DNA from: an uncultured Sutterella sp.
GTDB lineage: Bacteria; Pseudomonadota; Gammaproteobacteria; Burkholderiales; Burkholderiaceae_F
DNA: 64,000 bases
Direction: 5' to 3'
Assembly: GCA_900757865.1 (NCBI GenBank)
Contig: CAAEPH010000009.1
Location: 1 to 64,000, forward strand
Shown: piece by piece, positions 17,631 to 26,756 of the stretch
Layout of the letters: every line of letters starts with the position of its first letter
How positions within the stretch are numbered: the stretch's first letter is position 1
The notes under the pieces: generated by a model
Told to the model about the DNA's origin: nothing
Seen by the model: only the letters and a program-made list of their open reading frames with translations
The model's database searches: none
Position numbers and translations under genes: made by a program

Positions 17631-20504
17631 TTAAGGCGCAGAGGTGGACGTGGGCTCAGCCTTCACCTTGGGTTGAGAGAGAACGGTTAAGCGGGCCGTG
17701 GGTGAACTCATCAATCCCCGCACTTCGGCATTTAACGCTTCGAGCGTCGTATCCTCAAAGTACGTTGGCATGTTGGCAAAGTCGTCTAAGGTTCGCCCTT
17801 TCCCCATCCATGCCTCGCGAGCGACCTGATGCCAACTTGCGGTGTGCTCCGAGAGCGTTCGGTAGGTCGTCTGTAGGGCGTTTACCTGCTGCTGACGCTC
17901 TTCTTCGGTAAAGCCCTTTTCTTGCACCACCGTGAGAAGTCGCTCCACGGCCGCTTTCAGCGCCTCGAGCTGTCCCGTGGTACTACTCACCGACAATGTC
18001 CAATACCCAAACCCGTGCGCATCCATAATCCGGTAATCCACACTCGCTCTCTCACCCTGCTCAACAACCCCATCCACTGCACGGCGTAGTCTCGCCTCAA
18101 GCAATTTGGCCACCAGCATACGACGAACCAACGTAACATGATCTGTCACGGAGGACAAATCGGCGTGCCAAGCTTGGCTATAGATCGCCACGTCTTGGTG
18201 ATCGTCCGCTTGAACCACAAGGCGATCGGCGCCTGCGGGAAAGACCCCTCGAGCCCCCTTCCCTACTCGGGCCTCTTCCGTCGTGGGGAGCGCGCCAAAC
18301 AAACGGTTCGCGAGCATCAGCACTTTGTGTCGATTAAAGGCCCCCGAAATCAAGAGAAGACGCTCACCGCGATCGCGTGCGGCCGTGAGATAGTTCTTGA
18401 GTCGTGAGAGAGGCATGGCGTTAATCTCGCCCGCACGAATGGGGCGCATGCGCACCCGTTCGCCCATGAAAAAGGCGTCTCGTCGACTCTCCACGTAGCC
18501 TCGTACGGTCTTGTCGTGCTCAGACGCGGTTAGTGTCACTTTGTCCGCCAACCGTTTCACATTATCTTGTGTGATCGTCGGGTCCATGAACTGCGTCCAG
18601 ACCGCCTCGAGCAACAACTTTGCATCGTTGCGATTCGCTTCGCCATGAATACCGTTGGTGGTCTCCGCCAGATACTCCCGTACGGAGAGCTCTCTATCCT
18701 CGAACTGTTGAGCCGATTCGGTCGCGTTGAGCCGTCCAATACCGTTTTCTTGCAGAGCCATCACCGCCACCCGTGCCGTGAGGGCATCTGCGTCTTTCAC
18801 GCCTTGCAATCCGTCGCCAAAGAGGTAATCCACTTCGAGACGATCGGTATTGTCGATGCGAGGCAGGAGCACGAGCCGCGTACCGTTAGCCATCGTGCCT
18901 TCCCAGAGCTCCAGATCACGCATGTGAGAAAGAGCGATACGGCGAGAGGTGAGCTGCGGCACATCACCACGAGGCTCAGGCAAGGTTAAATACGGAAACG
19001 ATATCTCCGCGCTCGAGGCTTGAGGCAGGACGGTGAGTTTTTCCAAGCTCTCCCAGTACTCTCGTACGTCCACATCACTCACCGTTACGTCACCGTCTAA
19101 ACGAATGCGTCGATTGGTGGGCGAGAGCACGTCGCGCAGCGCCGCGTTCACCTCCTCGAGCGTAATCACGTTTTTAAGTTCACGAAAAAGCGCCAACTCG
19201 GCTTTGGATCCAATATAGACGCGATCCTCATTTATTGCGTCCGCCACATCGCTCGCGACCTCATCACACGACGCTCTCGAGGCGGCTTTCACTTTCCAGG
19301 CGAGCGAGCGCTCCAACTCGTGCTCTGCCACGTTGAGCTCGTCGGCAGCGAGTCCATAGTCTCGCGCTCTCAATAACTCCTCCGCAAAAGCCTGCAAGAC
19401 TTCTTTCCAGCGTTTGCCGTCGAGCGCAGCTTGAAACGCCACATAGGGCGTGAAATCTTCGGCAGCGTTGTTCATAAACACCACCCGCGACCACAAGTCG
19501 GGCGTACGTTCCCCACGCTGGGTAAGACGCCGTTGCAAGGCCAACTGGATCAAGGTGTTCACAAACGCTCGACGCCGTAACGTGACACTGTCGGCCTTGT
19601 GATGAGGCTCCGTTAAAATCATCAAACTCAACACCGCTTGGGTGACCGCGCGAGGTTGCACCAAAATTTTGGTCCCAAAGCGGTCGATCGCCCCAAAGGA
19701 CATGATCACGGGTGGGTCTTTTGCCAACAGCGAGCCAAAGTGGCTCTCGATTAACTGACTCAAGTGCGGAACGTTGGCCTCCCCCACCACCACGAGCACC
19801 ATACGTGACGGGACATACCATGTTTGGTAGAACGCCTGAAGGGAGGCGGGCGTCAGCGCGGTGAGCGTCGCTTCGGTGCCTAAGTTCGATTGGCCAAAGC
19901 GGGAGTCGCCATAGAGAAACGCCTTCCAGCTCTGGTACGCATCTTGAGCGTCTGAGGCACGCAACAAGCATTCGCGATGCAGAGCGTCGCGCTCTTTATC
20001 GACCGCGTCGGGCAAAAACGTTAACCCATCGGCCACGCTACGCAGCACACCCAGTCCTTCGTCCAACACACGGCGTTGTGTAGAGGTAAGCGTCAACGTA
20101 TAGATCGTTGCCTCAGGACGGGTCTGCACGTTGGCATCACTGCCTAAACTCAGACCTTGGGATTTAAAAAACGCTTCTAAGCGAGAAGGGGGAAAGTCTT
20201 TCGAGCCTCGAAAGGCAAGGTGAGAGACCAAATGGGCTGCGCCCAACTCGTCGGGCGACTCCATCAGAGAGCCCGCCTGTACATTGAGTGAAAGGGTCAA
20301 CCGTTTTTTAGCCCCCGTATGAGGCACATAGATCCAGCGAAACCCATTGGCAAGGCGCCCCGTGTGCACATGAGGGGCCAGCGTTAAATCGCTCTTTTCC
20401 TCGGGCCATTGCCCGTCGTACCAGGCCAACTCATTGGCAAAAAGAGGTGTTGCGCTCATTAACGTCGCCAACACCACCGTGAGAAAAAGTCCGTGCTTTA
20501 CCAT
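17631..20504 (-). CDS. M16 family zinc-protease homologue with altered active site
   Basis: 957-aa exported protein of the PqqL-like M16B family, with two M16 halves. A signal peptide (KHGLFLTVVLATLMSATPLFA) follows ATG 20504, chosen because AGGCGAGG lies 7 bases upstream; the frame could open at 20534. The inverted zinc motif HxxEH reads HLVSH (His91, Ser94, His95): both His ligands and the distant KER...HRE segment remain, but the catalytic Glu is replaced by Ser. Known M16 enzymes lose activity without this Glu, so the protein may be a non-catalytic homologue, or the substitution may be a sequencing error. Its place between rarD and a chalcone-isomerase-like gene gives no clue to the substrate. 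Confidence 0.85.
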   Translation of the reverse strand: MVKHGLFLTVVLATLMSATPLFANELAWYDGQWPEEKSDLTLAPHVHTGRLANGFRWIYVPHTGAKKRLTLSLNVQAGSLMESPDELGAAHLVSHLAFRGSKDFPPSRLEAFFKSQGLSLGSDANVQTRPEATIYTLTLTSTQRRVLDEGLGVLRSVADGLTFLPDAVDKERDALHRECLLRASDAQDAYQSWKAFLYGDSRFGQSNLGTEATLTALTPASLQAFYQTWYVPSRMVLVVVGEANVPHLSQLIESHFGSLLAKDPPVIMSFGAIDRFGTKILVQPRAVTQAVLSLMILTEPHHKADSVTLRRRAFVNTLIQLALQRRLTQRGERTPDLWSRVVFMNNAAEDFTPYVAFQAALDGKRWKEVLQAFAEELLRARDYGLAADELNVAEHELERSLAWKVKAASRASCDEVASDVADAINEDRVYIGSKAELALFRELKNVITLEEVNAALRDVLSPTNRRIRLDGDVTVSDVDVREYWESLEKLTVLPQASSAEISFPYLTLPEPRGDVPQLTSRRIALSHMRDLELWEGTMANGTRLVLLPRIDNTDRLEVDYLFGDGLQGVKDADALTARVAVMALQENGIGRLNATESAQQFEDRELSVREYLAETTNGIHGEANRNDAKLLLEAVWTQFMDPTITQDNVKRLADKVTLTASEHDKTVRGYVESRRDAFFMGERVRMRPIRAGEINAMPLSRLKNYLTAARDRGERLLLISGAFNRHKVLMLANRLFGALPTTEEARVGKGARGVFPAGADRLVVQADDHQDVAIYSQAWHADLSSVTDHVTLVRRMLVAKLLEARLRRAVDGVVEQGERASVDYRIMDAHGFGYWTLSVSSTTGQLEALKAAVERLLTVVQEKGFTEEERQQQVNALQTTYRTLSEHTASWHQVAREAWMGKGRTLDDFANMPTYFEDTTLEALNAEVRGLMSSPTARLTVLSQPKVKAEPTSTSAP

Positions 20505-20563
20505 CAAAACGCCTCGCCTAAAAGTGATGCTCATAGCCTAACACAGAGCTTTCTCACTGGCGC

Positions 20564-21496
20564 TCACTTTAAGCGCTCTCCTTTGCGCTCATGACGGTGC
20601 GCCACCCAGTCTGACATCAAGTACACCGCAATACCGGTCCAAATGAAACTCAAGGGAAGCGCTTGCTTGCAACCAAACGGTTCTGCAAAAAAGAGCACAC
20701 CAAGAAGCAACGTGATGAATGGCGCGATATATTGACACAACCCCAAGAGATTCATCGGCAACATCACCGCGGCCATGGTGAAAAACACCATGGGAATCGA
20801 GGCCACCAAACCGGTACCGGCGAGCGCGGCCGACAGTCCCGGATACGTGAAAGGTAAAAAGTGAGCCGCCCCGACACTCTGAAGCCAAACGACGTAGCCC
20901 AACGCCAAGGGTAGCATCAAGAGTCCTTCCATTAATAAGCTCACCCATGCGTCGAGTTGCAAGCGCTTTTTCATCGCTCCGTAGACCGCCCAGGAAAGCG
21001 AGACGGAAAGCGCAATCCAAGGCATCTGGCCAAAGCCCACCACCATGATGAGTACCCCGACAGCCGCCAAGGCCATACCGAGCCATTGTCCCCAACCTAA
21101 GCGCTCACGAAAACAGATCACCCCCATCAAGACCGACAGCAATGGCGTGAGAAACGTTCCAATCCCCAACTCCACCACGTGGTCAATTTGCACGGCGATG
21201 ACATTAATCCACCAATTAAAACCGCAAAAAAGGGCCGCCACGACAAGCCCACCCATGAGGCGCGGTTGCGTGAGCCAAGATCGCAGTGCCCGAAGCGCCT
21301 CCCCAAGGCGCGAGCGACACACCAAAATGAGAGGCAAAAAAACGAGTGACCACATCACCCGATGGGCAATCACTTCCCAAGAATCCGCCGCGGAGACCAA
21401 CCTCCAGTATAGTGGCATAAACCCCCACATGACGTAGGCCGCCGAGGCAGCTGCTACGCCCTGGAGCCGGGCATTAACTTGCGAGGAACCTGACAC
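20564..21496 (-). CDS. rarD: RarD-type EamA transporter
   Basis: 310-aa inner-membrane protein of the drug/metabolite transporter superfamily with about ten hydrophobic segments, starting with AAASAAYVMWGFMPLYW, which is characteristic of RarD. E. coli RarD is named from chloramphenicol sensitivity; its substrate is not firmly known. GTG 21496 was chosen because GGAGGG lies 6 bases upstream and the protein then has the usual length; the frame is open to 21580. The stop codon is 59 bases before the M16-family gene. Confidence 0.85.
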   Translation of the reverse strand: MSGSSQVNARLQGVAAASAAYVMWGFMPLYWRLVSAADSWEVIAHRVMWSLVFLPLILVCRSRLGEALRALRSWLTQPRLMGGLVVAALFCGFNWWINVIAVQIDHVVELGIGTFLTPLLSVLMGVICFRERLGWGQWLGMALAAVGVLIMVVGFGQMPWIALSVSLSWAVYGAMKKRLQLDAWVSLLMEGLLMLPLALGYVVWLQSVGAAHFLPFTYPGLSAALAGTGLVASIPMVFFTMAAVMLPMNLLGLCQYIAPFITLLLGVLFFAEPFGCKQALPLSFIWTGIAVYLMSDWVAHRHERKGERLK

Positions 21497-21964
21497 AAAC
21501 GACCCTCCACTTTCCCAACAATATTGTGGACCATCCCAGAACCTTCTCAGTATAGCCACCTCACCCCCGGCCCTCATCATTTAAGGTTAAAACACCTCTC
21601 TATCTAATGGAAAACCTCAAACACCTATACCCGTTCTTGCGCTAAGCAGACACTCGGCACCATCGAAAACTATTCCAATTTCGGGGTATATTTAAGATGT
21701 ATATAAAATACCTCTTTTATAATTTGCCTCTTTAGGAAGAAAAAGAAAGTCAAAGAAAAATAATTTAACAACTTCGACTAAAGATGTAGTCGCTCTCTTC
21801 TCTCTACACCTTAGGGTTAACCCCATTTCGTATATATCGTATAGCCCGAGGTGACGTTTTGGAGTTTAATGCCAAGGAAAGCTCAAAGGCCCACCTTGGC
21901 ACGACCAATGCGCGTGTGGGTCGCCAGCTCCACTCCTCCCTTTGTCAATCCAAGGAGACAAACT
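21497..21964. promoter_or_regulatory. Divergent control region rarD / nosZ
   Basis: 468 bases between the start of rarD (minus) and nosZ (plus). It holds a strong NsrR-type site at 21694-21716, a TATAAT hexamer at 21718-21723, an inverted repeat CGACTA-N6-TAGTCG at 21775-21792 and the palindrome GGGTTAACCC at 21814-21823. An in-frame extension of nosZ upstream of 21965 exists but carries no signal peptide and is taken as non-coding. Confidence 0.6.
21694..21716. promoter_or_regulatory. NsrR operator upstream of nosZ
   Basis: A 23-bp element, AAGATGTATAT then one base then AAATACCTCTT, matching the established NsrR consensus halves AAGATGYATTT and AAATRCATCTT at 20 of 22 informative positions. 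A TATAAT hexamer (21718-21723) begins one base after it, so a bound repressor would cover the -35/spacer region. NsrR is a nitric-oxide-sensing [Fe-S] repressor; no nsrR gene lies in this window. Confidence 0.6.
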
Positions 21965-24559
21965 ATGCAACTCAAGCATCTCTGGAAGATGCTCCCGCTC
22001 TCAGCCATGGCGCTCACCATGCTGTTTTCGAGTGCTTATGCGAGCACCGATCTCGAAAACATCATGAAAGCGCGCAATCTGAGTGAAAAGGACATCCTTG
22101 CGGCCGCCAAGACCTATCAACCTTCGGGTCGGCGCGATGACTACCTCGTCTTTAGTTCGGGCGGTCAGTCGGGCCAGGTTTTGGTCTATGGCGTCCCGTC
22201 CATGCGCATCTACAAGTACATTGGCGTTTTCACACCTGAACCCTGGCAGGGCTACGGCTACGACGAAGAATCCAAGAAGGTTCTCGCTCAAGGGAAAGTC
22301 AACGGCAAAGACATCAGCTGGGGTGACTCTCACCATCCGTCCTTCACCGAAAAAAATGGTGAGTACACGGGCGACTACCTCTTCATCAACGACAAAGCCA
22401 ATCCTCGCTTAGCCGTTATCGATTTGAAGAGCTTTGAGACGGTGCAGATTGTCTCGAACCCGGTGATCAAGAGTGAACACGGTGGTGCCTTCGTGACGCC
22501 AAATAGCGAATACGTGATTGAAGCCTCGCAGTACGCCGCGCCTCTTGACAACAACTACCACCCGATTGAAAGCTACGAAACCAACTACCGCGGTGCCGTG
22601 ACGATGTGGAAGTTTGATATGGACAAGGGTCGCATTAACACCGATCAGTCCTTCTCGCTTGAACTTCCTCCCTACATGCAGGATCTCTCGGACGCGGGTA
22701 AAGGTGTCTCCAACGGTTGGGCGTTCATTAATTCGTTTAATACCGAAATGTACACCGGTGGTATCGAATCGGGTCTGCCACCTAACGAAGCTGGTATGAG
22801 CCGCAACGACCACGACTACCTGCACGTCTTCAATTGGAAGAAGCTCTCAGAGCTCGTTAAGGACAAGAACAACTACCGCGTGATCAACGGTCACCGCGTG
22901 GTGCCCATTGATGTGGCCGTTAAAAATGGCGCGCTCTTCTTGATTCCTGAACCCAAGAGCCCGCACGGCGTGGACGTCTCGCCTGACGGTCGCTACATCG
23001 TGATCGGTGGCAAGCTCGATACGCACGCTTCCGTGTACGACTTCGAGAAGATTAAAAAACTCATCGACGCGAAAGACTTCGCCGGAAAAGACCCGTACGG
23101 TATTCCGATTTTGGACCTCAAGAAGTGCTTGCACGGTCAGGTTGAATTGGGCTTAGGGCCACTGCACACGGCGTTTGACTCCGAAGACGGCGTGCTCTAC
23201 ACGTCACTCTACGTCGACAGCCAGGTGGTTCGTTGGGACTACAAGAAGTTGAAGGTGTTGGATCGCATTAACGTGCACTACAACATTGGTCACTTGGCCA
23301 CGATGGAAGGGAAGTCTGCCAAACCGAAAGGACATTGGCTCTTGGCGTTGGATAAGCTCTCCATCGACCGCTTCAACCCGGTTGGACCTCTCCATCCGCA
23401 AAACCACCAGTTGATCGACATCTCCGGTCCGAAGATGGAACTCACCTACGACTTGCCGATCCCGTTGGGCGAACCGCATGACGTGGCCACGATTGAAGCC
23501 AAGAAGCTCAATCCGAAGATGACCTACGACATGGGGACCGATAGCCGTACAGAAAAACCGAGCCCGTACGCCACGCTCGCTGGTCAGGAACGTGTGGAGC
23601 GCGATGGCAACAAGGTCACCATTTACGCAACGATGGTGCGCTCGCACATCAATCCGGAACGCGTCACAGTCAACAAGGGTGACATCGTCACGGTGCACTT
23701 AACGAGCTTGGAACGCGCTCAGGACGAAACCCACGGCTTTGCGGTGGATGCGATGAACGTTCACGCCTCGCTCGAACCGGGTAAGACCGCAACGGTGACC
23801 TTCACGGCCGATAAAGAAGGCGTTTATCCGTACTACTGCACCGAGTTCTGCTCCGCGTTGCACTTGGAAATGATGGGCTACCTCTTGGTGAAGGATCCCA
23901 ACAAGAAGTACGAAGAGACCGCTAGCAAAGTGACCTCGACGCTCACCAAAGAGCAGCTCCAGGCCCAGTACAACAAGATCATCGAAACGAACAAGGCGAC
24001 CGACGCCGTGATTCAAGCGGTGGTGAAGTACCTCAAAGAAAAAGGCTACGAAAAGTTCCCAGCGATCAAGTCTCTGGTAACCGACGCGCTCGATCAGTAT
24101 GGCAAGATCGATGAGGTGAAAAAGAAGGCCGACGCGGCTTACGCGGCAGGCAATCTCGATCAGGCAGTGCTCTGGGAAAACCAAGTCTGGCAGTACATGG
24201 TGAAGACCGCTGACGTGGGTCTGCGTGCCAAAGCTCGCTTAGCGCGTGAATTGGCTACCCCGATGACCGAAGCGGCTGCTCGAGGCGAAAAAGCCTATCT
24301 GCGTGGTGGTTGCAACGGCTGCCACGTGATCGGTCAAGTCTCGTCAGGCCCGGACTTAACGGGGGCAATTGCTCGTAAGGGTGAACAGTGGGTCTATGAC
24401 TTCACGATGAATCCTGAACACAAGTACAACGAGCCCTACGTTAAAGCGATGACGCAGTACTTCAAACTTCGTATGCCTAACCAGCACATGTCGGAGCAAG
24501 AAGGGAAAGACATCGTCGAATACATGAAGTGGATTGACCAAAACGCTGATCTCTTCTAA
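21965..24559 (+). CDS. nosZ: Nitrous oxide reductase, clade II, with cytochrome c domain
   Basis: 864-aa periplasmic copper enzyme reducing N2O to N2. It is exported by a Sec signal (MQLKHLWKMLPLSAMALTMLFSSAYA), not Tat, as is typical of clade II enzymes. A seven-bladed propeller for CuZ is followed by the cupredoxin CuA domain with its ligand set CTEFCSALHLEM (Cys625, Cys629, His633, Met636). The C terminus adds a monoheme cytochrome c domain (CNGCH, residues 783-787), as in Wolinella succinogenes, which allows direct electron entry. ATG 21965 was chosen for its AAGGAG site and signal peptide. It leads nosZBDGC1C2HFLY. Confidence 0.97.
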   Translation: MQLKHLWKMLPLSAMALTMLFSSAYASTDLENIMKARNLSEKDILAAAKTYQPSGRRDDYLVFSSGGQSGQVLVYGVPSMRIYKYIGVFTPEPWQGYGYDEESKKVLAQGKVNGKDISWGDSHHPSFTEKNGEYTGDYLFINDKANPRLAVIDLKSFETVQIVSNPVIKSEHGGAFVTPNSEYVIEASQYAAPLDNNYHPIESYETNYRGAVTMWKFDMDKGRINTDQSFSLELPPYMQDLSDAGKGVSNGWAFINSFNTEMYTGGIESGLPPNEAGMSRNDHDYLHVFNWKKLSELVKDKNNYRVINGHRVVPIDVAVKNGALFLIPEPKSPHGVDVSPDGRYIVIGGKLDTHASVYDFEKIKKLIDAKDFAGKDPYGIPILDLKKCLHGQVELGLGPLHTAFDSEDGVLYTSLYVDSQVVRWDYKKLKVLDRINVHYNIGHLATMEGKSAKPKGHWLLALDKLSIDRFNPVGPLHPQNHQLIDISGPKMELTYDLPIPLGEPHDVATIEAKKLNPKMTYDMGTDSRTEKPSPYATLAGQERVERDGNKVTIYATMVRSHINPERVTVNKGDIVTVHLTSLERAQDETHGFAVDAMNVHASLEPGKTATVTFTADKEGVYPYYCTEFCSALHLEMMGYLLVKDPNKKYEETASKVTSTLTKEQLQAQYNKIIETNKATDAVIQAVVKYLKEKGYEKFPAIKSLVTDALDQYGKIDEVKKKADAAYAAGNLDQAVLWENQVWQYMVKTADVGLRAKARLARELATPMTEAAARGEKAYLRGGCNGCHVIGQVSSGPDLTGAIARKGEQWVYDFTMNPEHKYNEPYVKAMTQYFKLRMPNQHMSEQEGKDIVEYMKWIDQNADLF

Positions 24560-24598
24560 GACGTTCACGACGCTTTAGCGTTAATCCGAGCAGAAGGT

Positions 24599-24629
24599 GG
24601 GTGAGTGAGTCCATCACACTCACTCACCC
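24599..24629 (+). other. Perfect 12-bp hairpin between nosZ and nosB
   Basis: GGGTGAGTGAGT (24599-24610) and ACTCACTCACCC (24618-24629) pair fully around a 7-base loop. There is no T-tract, so it is more likely an mRNA-stabilising or processing element that raises nosZ over the accessory genes than a full terminator. Confidence 0.7.
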
Positions 24630-24666
24630 TGCTCACTAACCTTTAACCCTCAAGGAATTTCGCCTT

Positions 24667-25479
24667 ATGGCTCTCACGTGGCTACGCTATAAATCCAATC
24701 GCTACGCTTTTGTTGCGTTGATATTGCTCGTTATCGGATTCACTTTCCCGTCCATGGCTTTTTACAAGGTGCCCCAAAAGATTGCAGCAGGGCAAATTGA
24801 TGCCATCCCGAGCTACGTGTATCCGCTCTGGAATGCTTATCAAACCGGGCGGTATGTGAGTCCGTATACACCAAAAGGCGCCGAACACGATTTAGCCAAA
24901 ATGATTGAAAAGAAGGGCGAGATTGGCATGATGTCTCTCCCTATCTGGTATGTGGCGCTGGAAGCGCCGAACTACCCAAAAACCGCCTTCCCTGAAGGTA
25001 TCCCGGTCTGGTTTCATGTGGATGGGTTCTCAGGCGACATTCACGAGATGAATACGATTAACCACTACGTCGGGATGTACCCGATGGAAGCGGGCGCTCG
25101 CCACGAACGCGCCGCGGGCCCCTTTATCATGCTTGGTATGACCTTTTTATTGGTGCTCTTTTTAGCGTGCCACACGCGCTGGTCTGCCTGGTTACTGTTA
25201 CCAACCGCCCTTTTCCCACCCGGCTTTTTCGCTTTTTACGCTGGCTGGATGTATTGGTTTGGCCACAACATGCAGGATTGGGGCGCCTTCAAAATCAAGG
25301 CCTTTATGCCAACGGCCTTGGGGGTGGGGCACGTCGCGCACTTCACCACCAAAAGTTTCCCCTCCATTGGGTTCTATGTGTGGGTGGTGATTGCCATCCT
25401 CAGTATTCTCGCGATCCTTGCGCGTCGCAAGGAATGTCGCCAAGCCGACGCGCATTTGAGCGCAGGAGCCCACAAATGA
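24667..25479 (+). CDS. nosB: NosB, membrane protein of the clade II nos cluster
   Basis: 270-aa inner-membrane protein directly after nosZ, the position of NosB in Wolinella-type clusters. It has an N-terminal hydrophobic helix (residues 13-32), a long periplasmic part and three or four more helices (about 150-170, 175-200, 235-258). No cofactor motif is visible. The family occurs only in clade II clusters; its biochemical role is not established. AAGGA stands before ATG 24667. Its stop codon overlaps the nosD start (ATGA). Confidence 0.85.
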   Translation: MALTWLRYKSNRYAFVALILLVIGFTFPSMAFYKVPQKIAAGQIDAIPSYVYPLWNAYQTGRYVSPYTPKGAEHDLAKMIEKKGEIGMMSLPIWYVALEAPNYPKTAFPEGIPVWFHVDGFSGDIHEMNTINHYVGMYPMEAGARHERAAGPFIMLGMTFLLVLFLACHTRWSAWLLLPTALFPPGFFAFYAGWMYWFGHNMQDWGAFKIKAFMPTALGVGHVAHFTTKSFPSIGFYVWVVIAILSILAILARRKECRQADAHLSAGAHK

Positions 25480-26756
25480 CACGGTCAATGGGGTTTTGCA
25501 ACTGGCGAAATGGGCGTGGCCTTTGCGCGACGCTCGTCGCCTTGAGCCTTGCCTTGGTTTCGAGCACAGGATTTGCCAAGGGAGAGTTACAGGCAGCCAT
25601 TGATGCTGCCCAAGCGGGTGCGACCCTCTTGTTGGACGACGGTCTCTACGAAGGCAAGCTTGTTATCCGCAAACCCTTGACGCTCAAAGCGCAAGGCCCC
25701 AACGTGGTCATTCGCGGTGATGGCACGGGCGACGTGATTTTGGTACAAGCCTCCCACGTCACTCTCGAAGGGTTGCACGTTGAAGGCAGTGGCGTTCAAC
25801 ACCAATCAGTCGATGCAGGCATTCATGTTGATGGGGCGCAAGATGTGCACATCTTGCATAACACCTTCACCGATTGTCTTTTTGGTATCAATTTCGAGAA
25901 AACGCACGCCTCGAGCATTGTCGGCAACACCATCACCTCCAAACCCTTTGCCCCTGGACTGCGTGGAGACGGTTTCCGTCTTTGGTATAGCCACAATAAC
26001 CTCATCTCCCACAACACCACCAACGCCGTACGTGACAACGTGTTCTGGTACTCAAGCGGCAACACCGTGGAATACAACGAAGGGCGTGGCTCGCGTTACT
26101 CCTTGCATTTCATGTACGCCAACCGCAACACCGTGGCGCATAACCACTATGACCACAACACGGTGGGGGTCTTTTTAATGTTCACGCAAGACGTTGACGT
26201 GTTCGACAACGTGATTAGTCACGCCAGTGGCCCCTTTGGGGTAGGCATCGGCATGAAAGAGTCGAGTAACGTCACGGTGCGCCATAACGAGTTGCTCTAC
26301 AACGCTCGGGGGTTTTACCTCGACAGTTCCCCCTATCAACCCGGAACGCTCAACACGTTCACCGACAACCGTATTTTCTTTAATACCACGGGCTTTTTGT
26401 TGCACGGCACCCTTTTGCCCTCGCACTTTGAGGACAACGCTTTCAAAGGCAACATCGATGACGTCAACAATGACACGCCCGAAAGTCATCTCGAGATCAA
26501 CCAGTGGCGCCACAACTACTGGGACAACTATCAAGGGTTCGACCGCAATCGTGACGGCTTTGGCGATATTGCCCATGAGCAATACCTCTTTGCCGACCGT
26601 CTCTGGAGCTATTTACCGCCCGCGAAACTTTTTTACGGTTCGCCCATTCTCGATGTGATGAATTTTCTCTGGCGCCTCATGCCATTTTCGGAACCACAAC
26701 GTCTTTTGACCGATCCCGAACCTCGGATAAGTGCCCCTCAGTGGAGCGAACCATGA
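25476..26756 (+). CDS. nosD: NosD, copper-site maturation beta-helix protein
   Basis: 426-aa periplasmic protein with a signal peptide (about residues 1-34, ending STGFAKG) and a right-handed parallel beta-helix made of short repeats (NTFTDCLFGINFEKTHAS, GNTITS, HNNLISHNTTNAV and similar). NosD works with the NosFY ABC transporter to supply sulfur or copper for the CuZ cluster. Start and stop codons overlap nosB and nosG in ATGA junctions. A longer frame reaches back to 25167 but would lie inside nosB. Confidence 0.93.
   Translation: MTRSMGFCNWRNGRGLCATLVALSLALVSSTGFAKGELQAAIDAAQAGATLLLDDGLYEGKLVIRKPLTLKAQGPNVVIRGDGTGDVILVQASHVTLEGLHVEGSGVQHQSVDAGIHVDGAQDVHILHNTFTDCLFGINFEKTHASSIVGNTITSKPFAPGLRGDGFRLWYSHNNLISHNTTNAVRDNVFWYSSGNTVEYNEGRGSRYSLHFMYANRNTVAHNHYDHNTVGVFLMFTQDVDVFDNVISHASGPFGVGIGMKESSNVTVRHNELLYNARGFYLDSSPYQPGTLNTFTDNRIFFNTTGFLLHGTLLPSHFEDNAFKGNIDDVNNDTPESHLEINQWRHNYWDNYQGFDRNRDGFGDIAHEQYLFADRLWSYLPPAKLFYGSPILDVMNFLWRLMPFSEPQRLLTDPEPRISAPQWSEP

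Noticed and set aside
19264..19971. 235-codon frame on the same strand as the M16-family gene
   Set aside because: It is an alternative frame inside a clear protein-coding gene, with no start signal and an Arg/Cys-rich composition typical of shadow frames.
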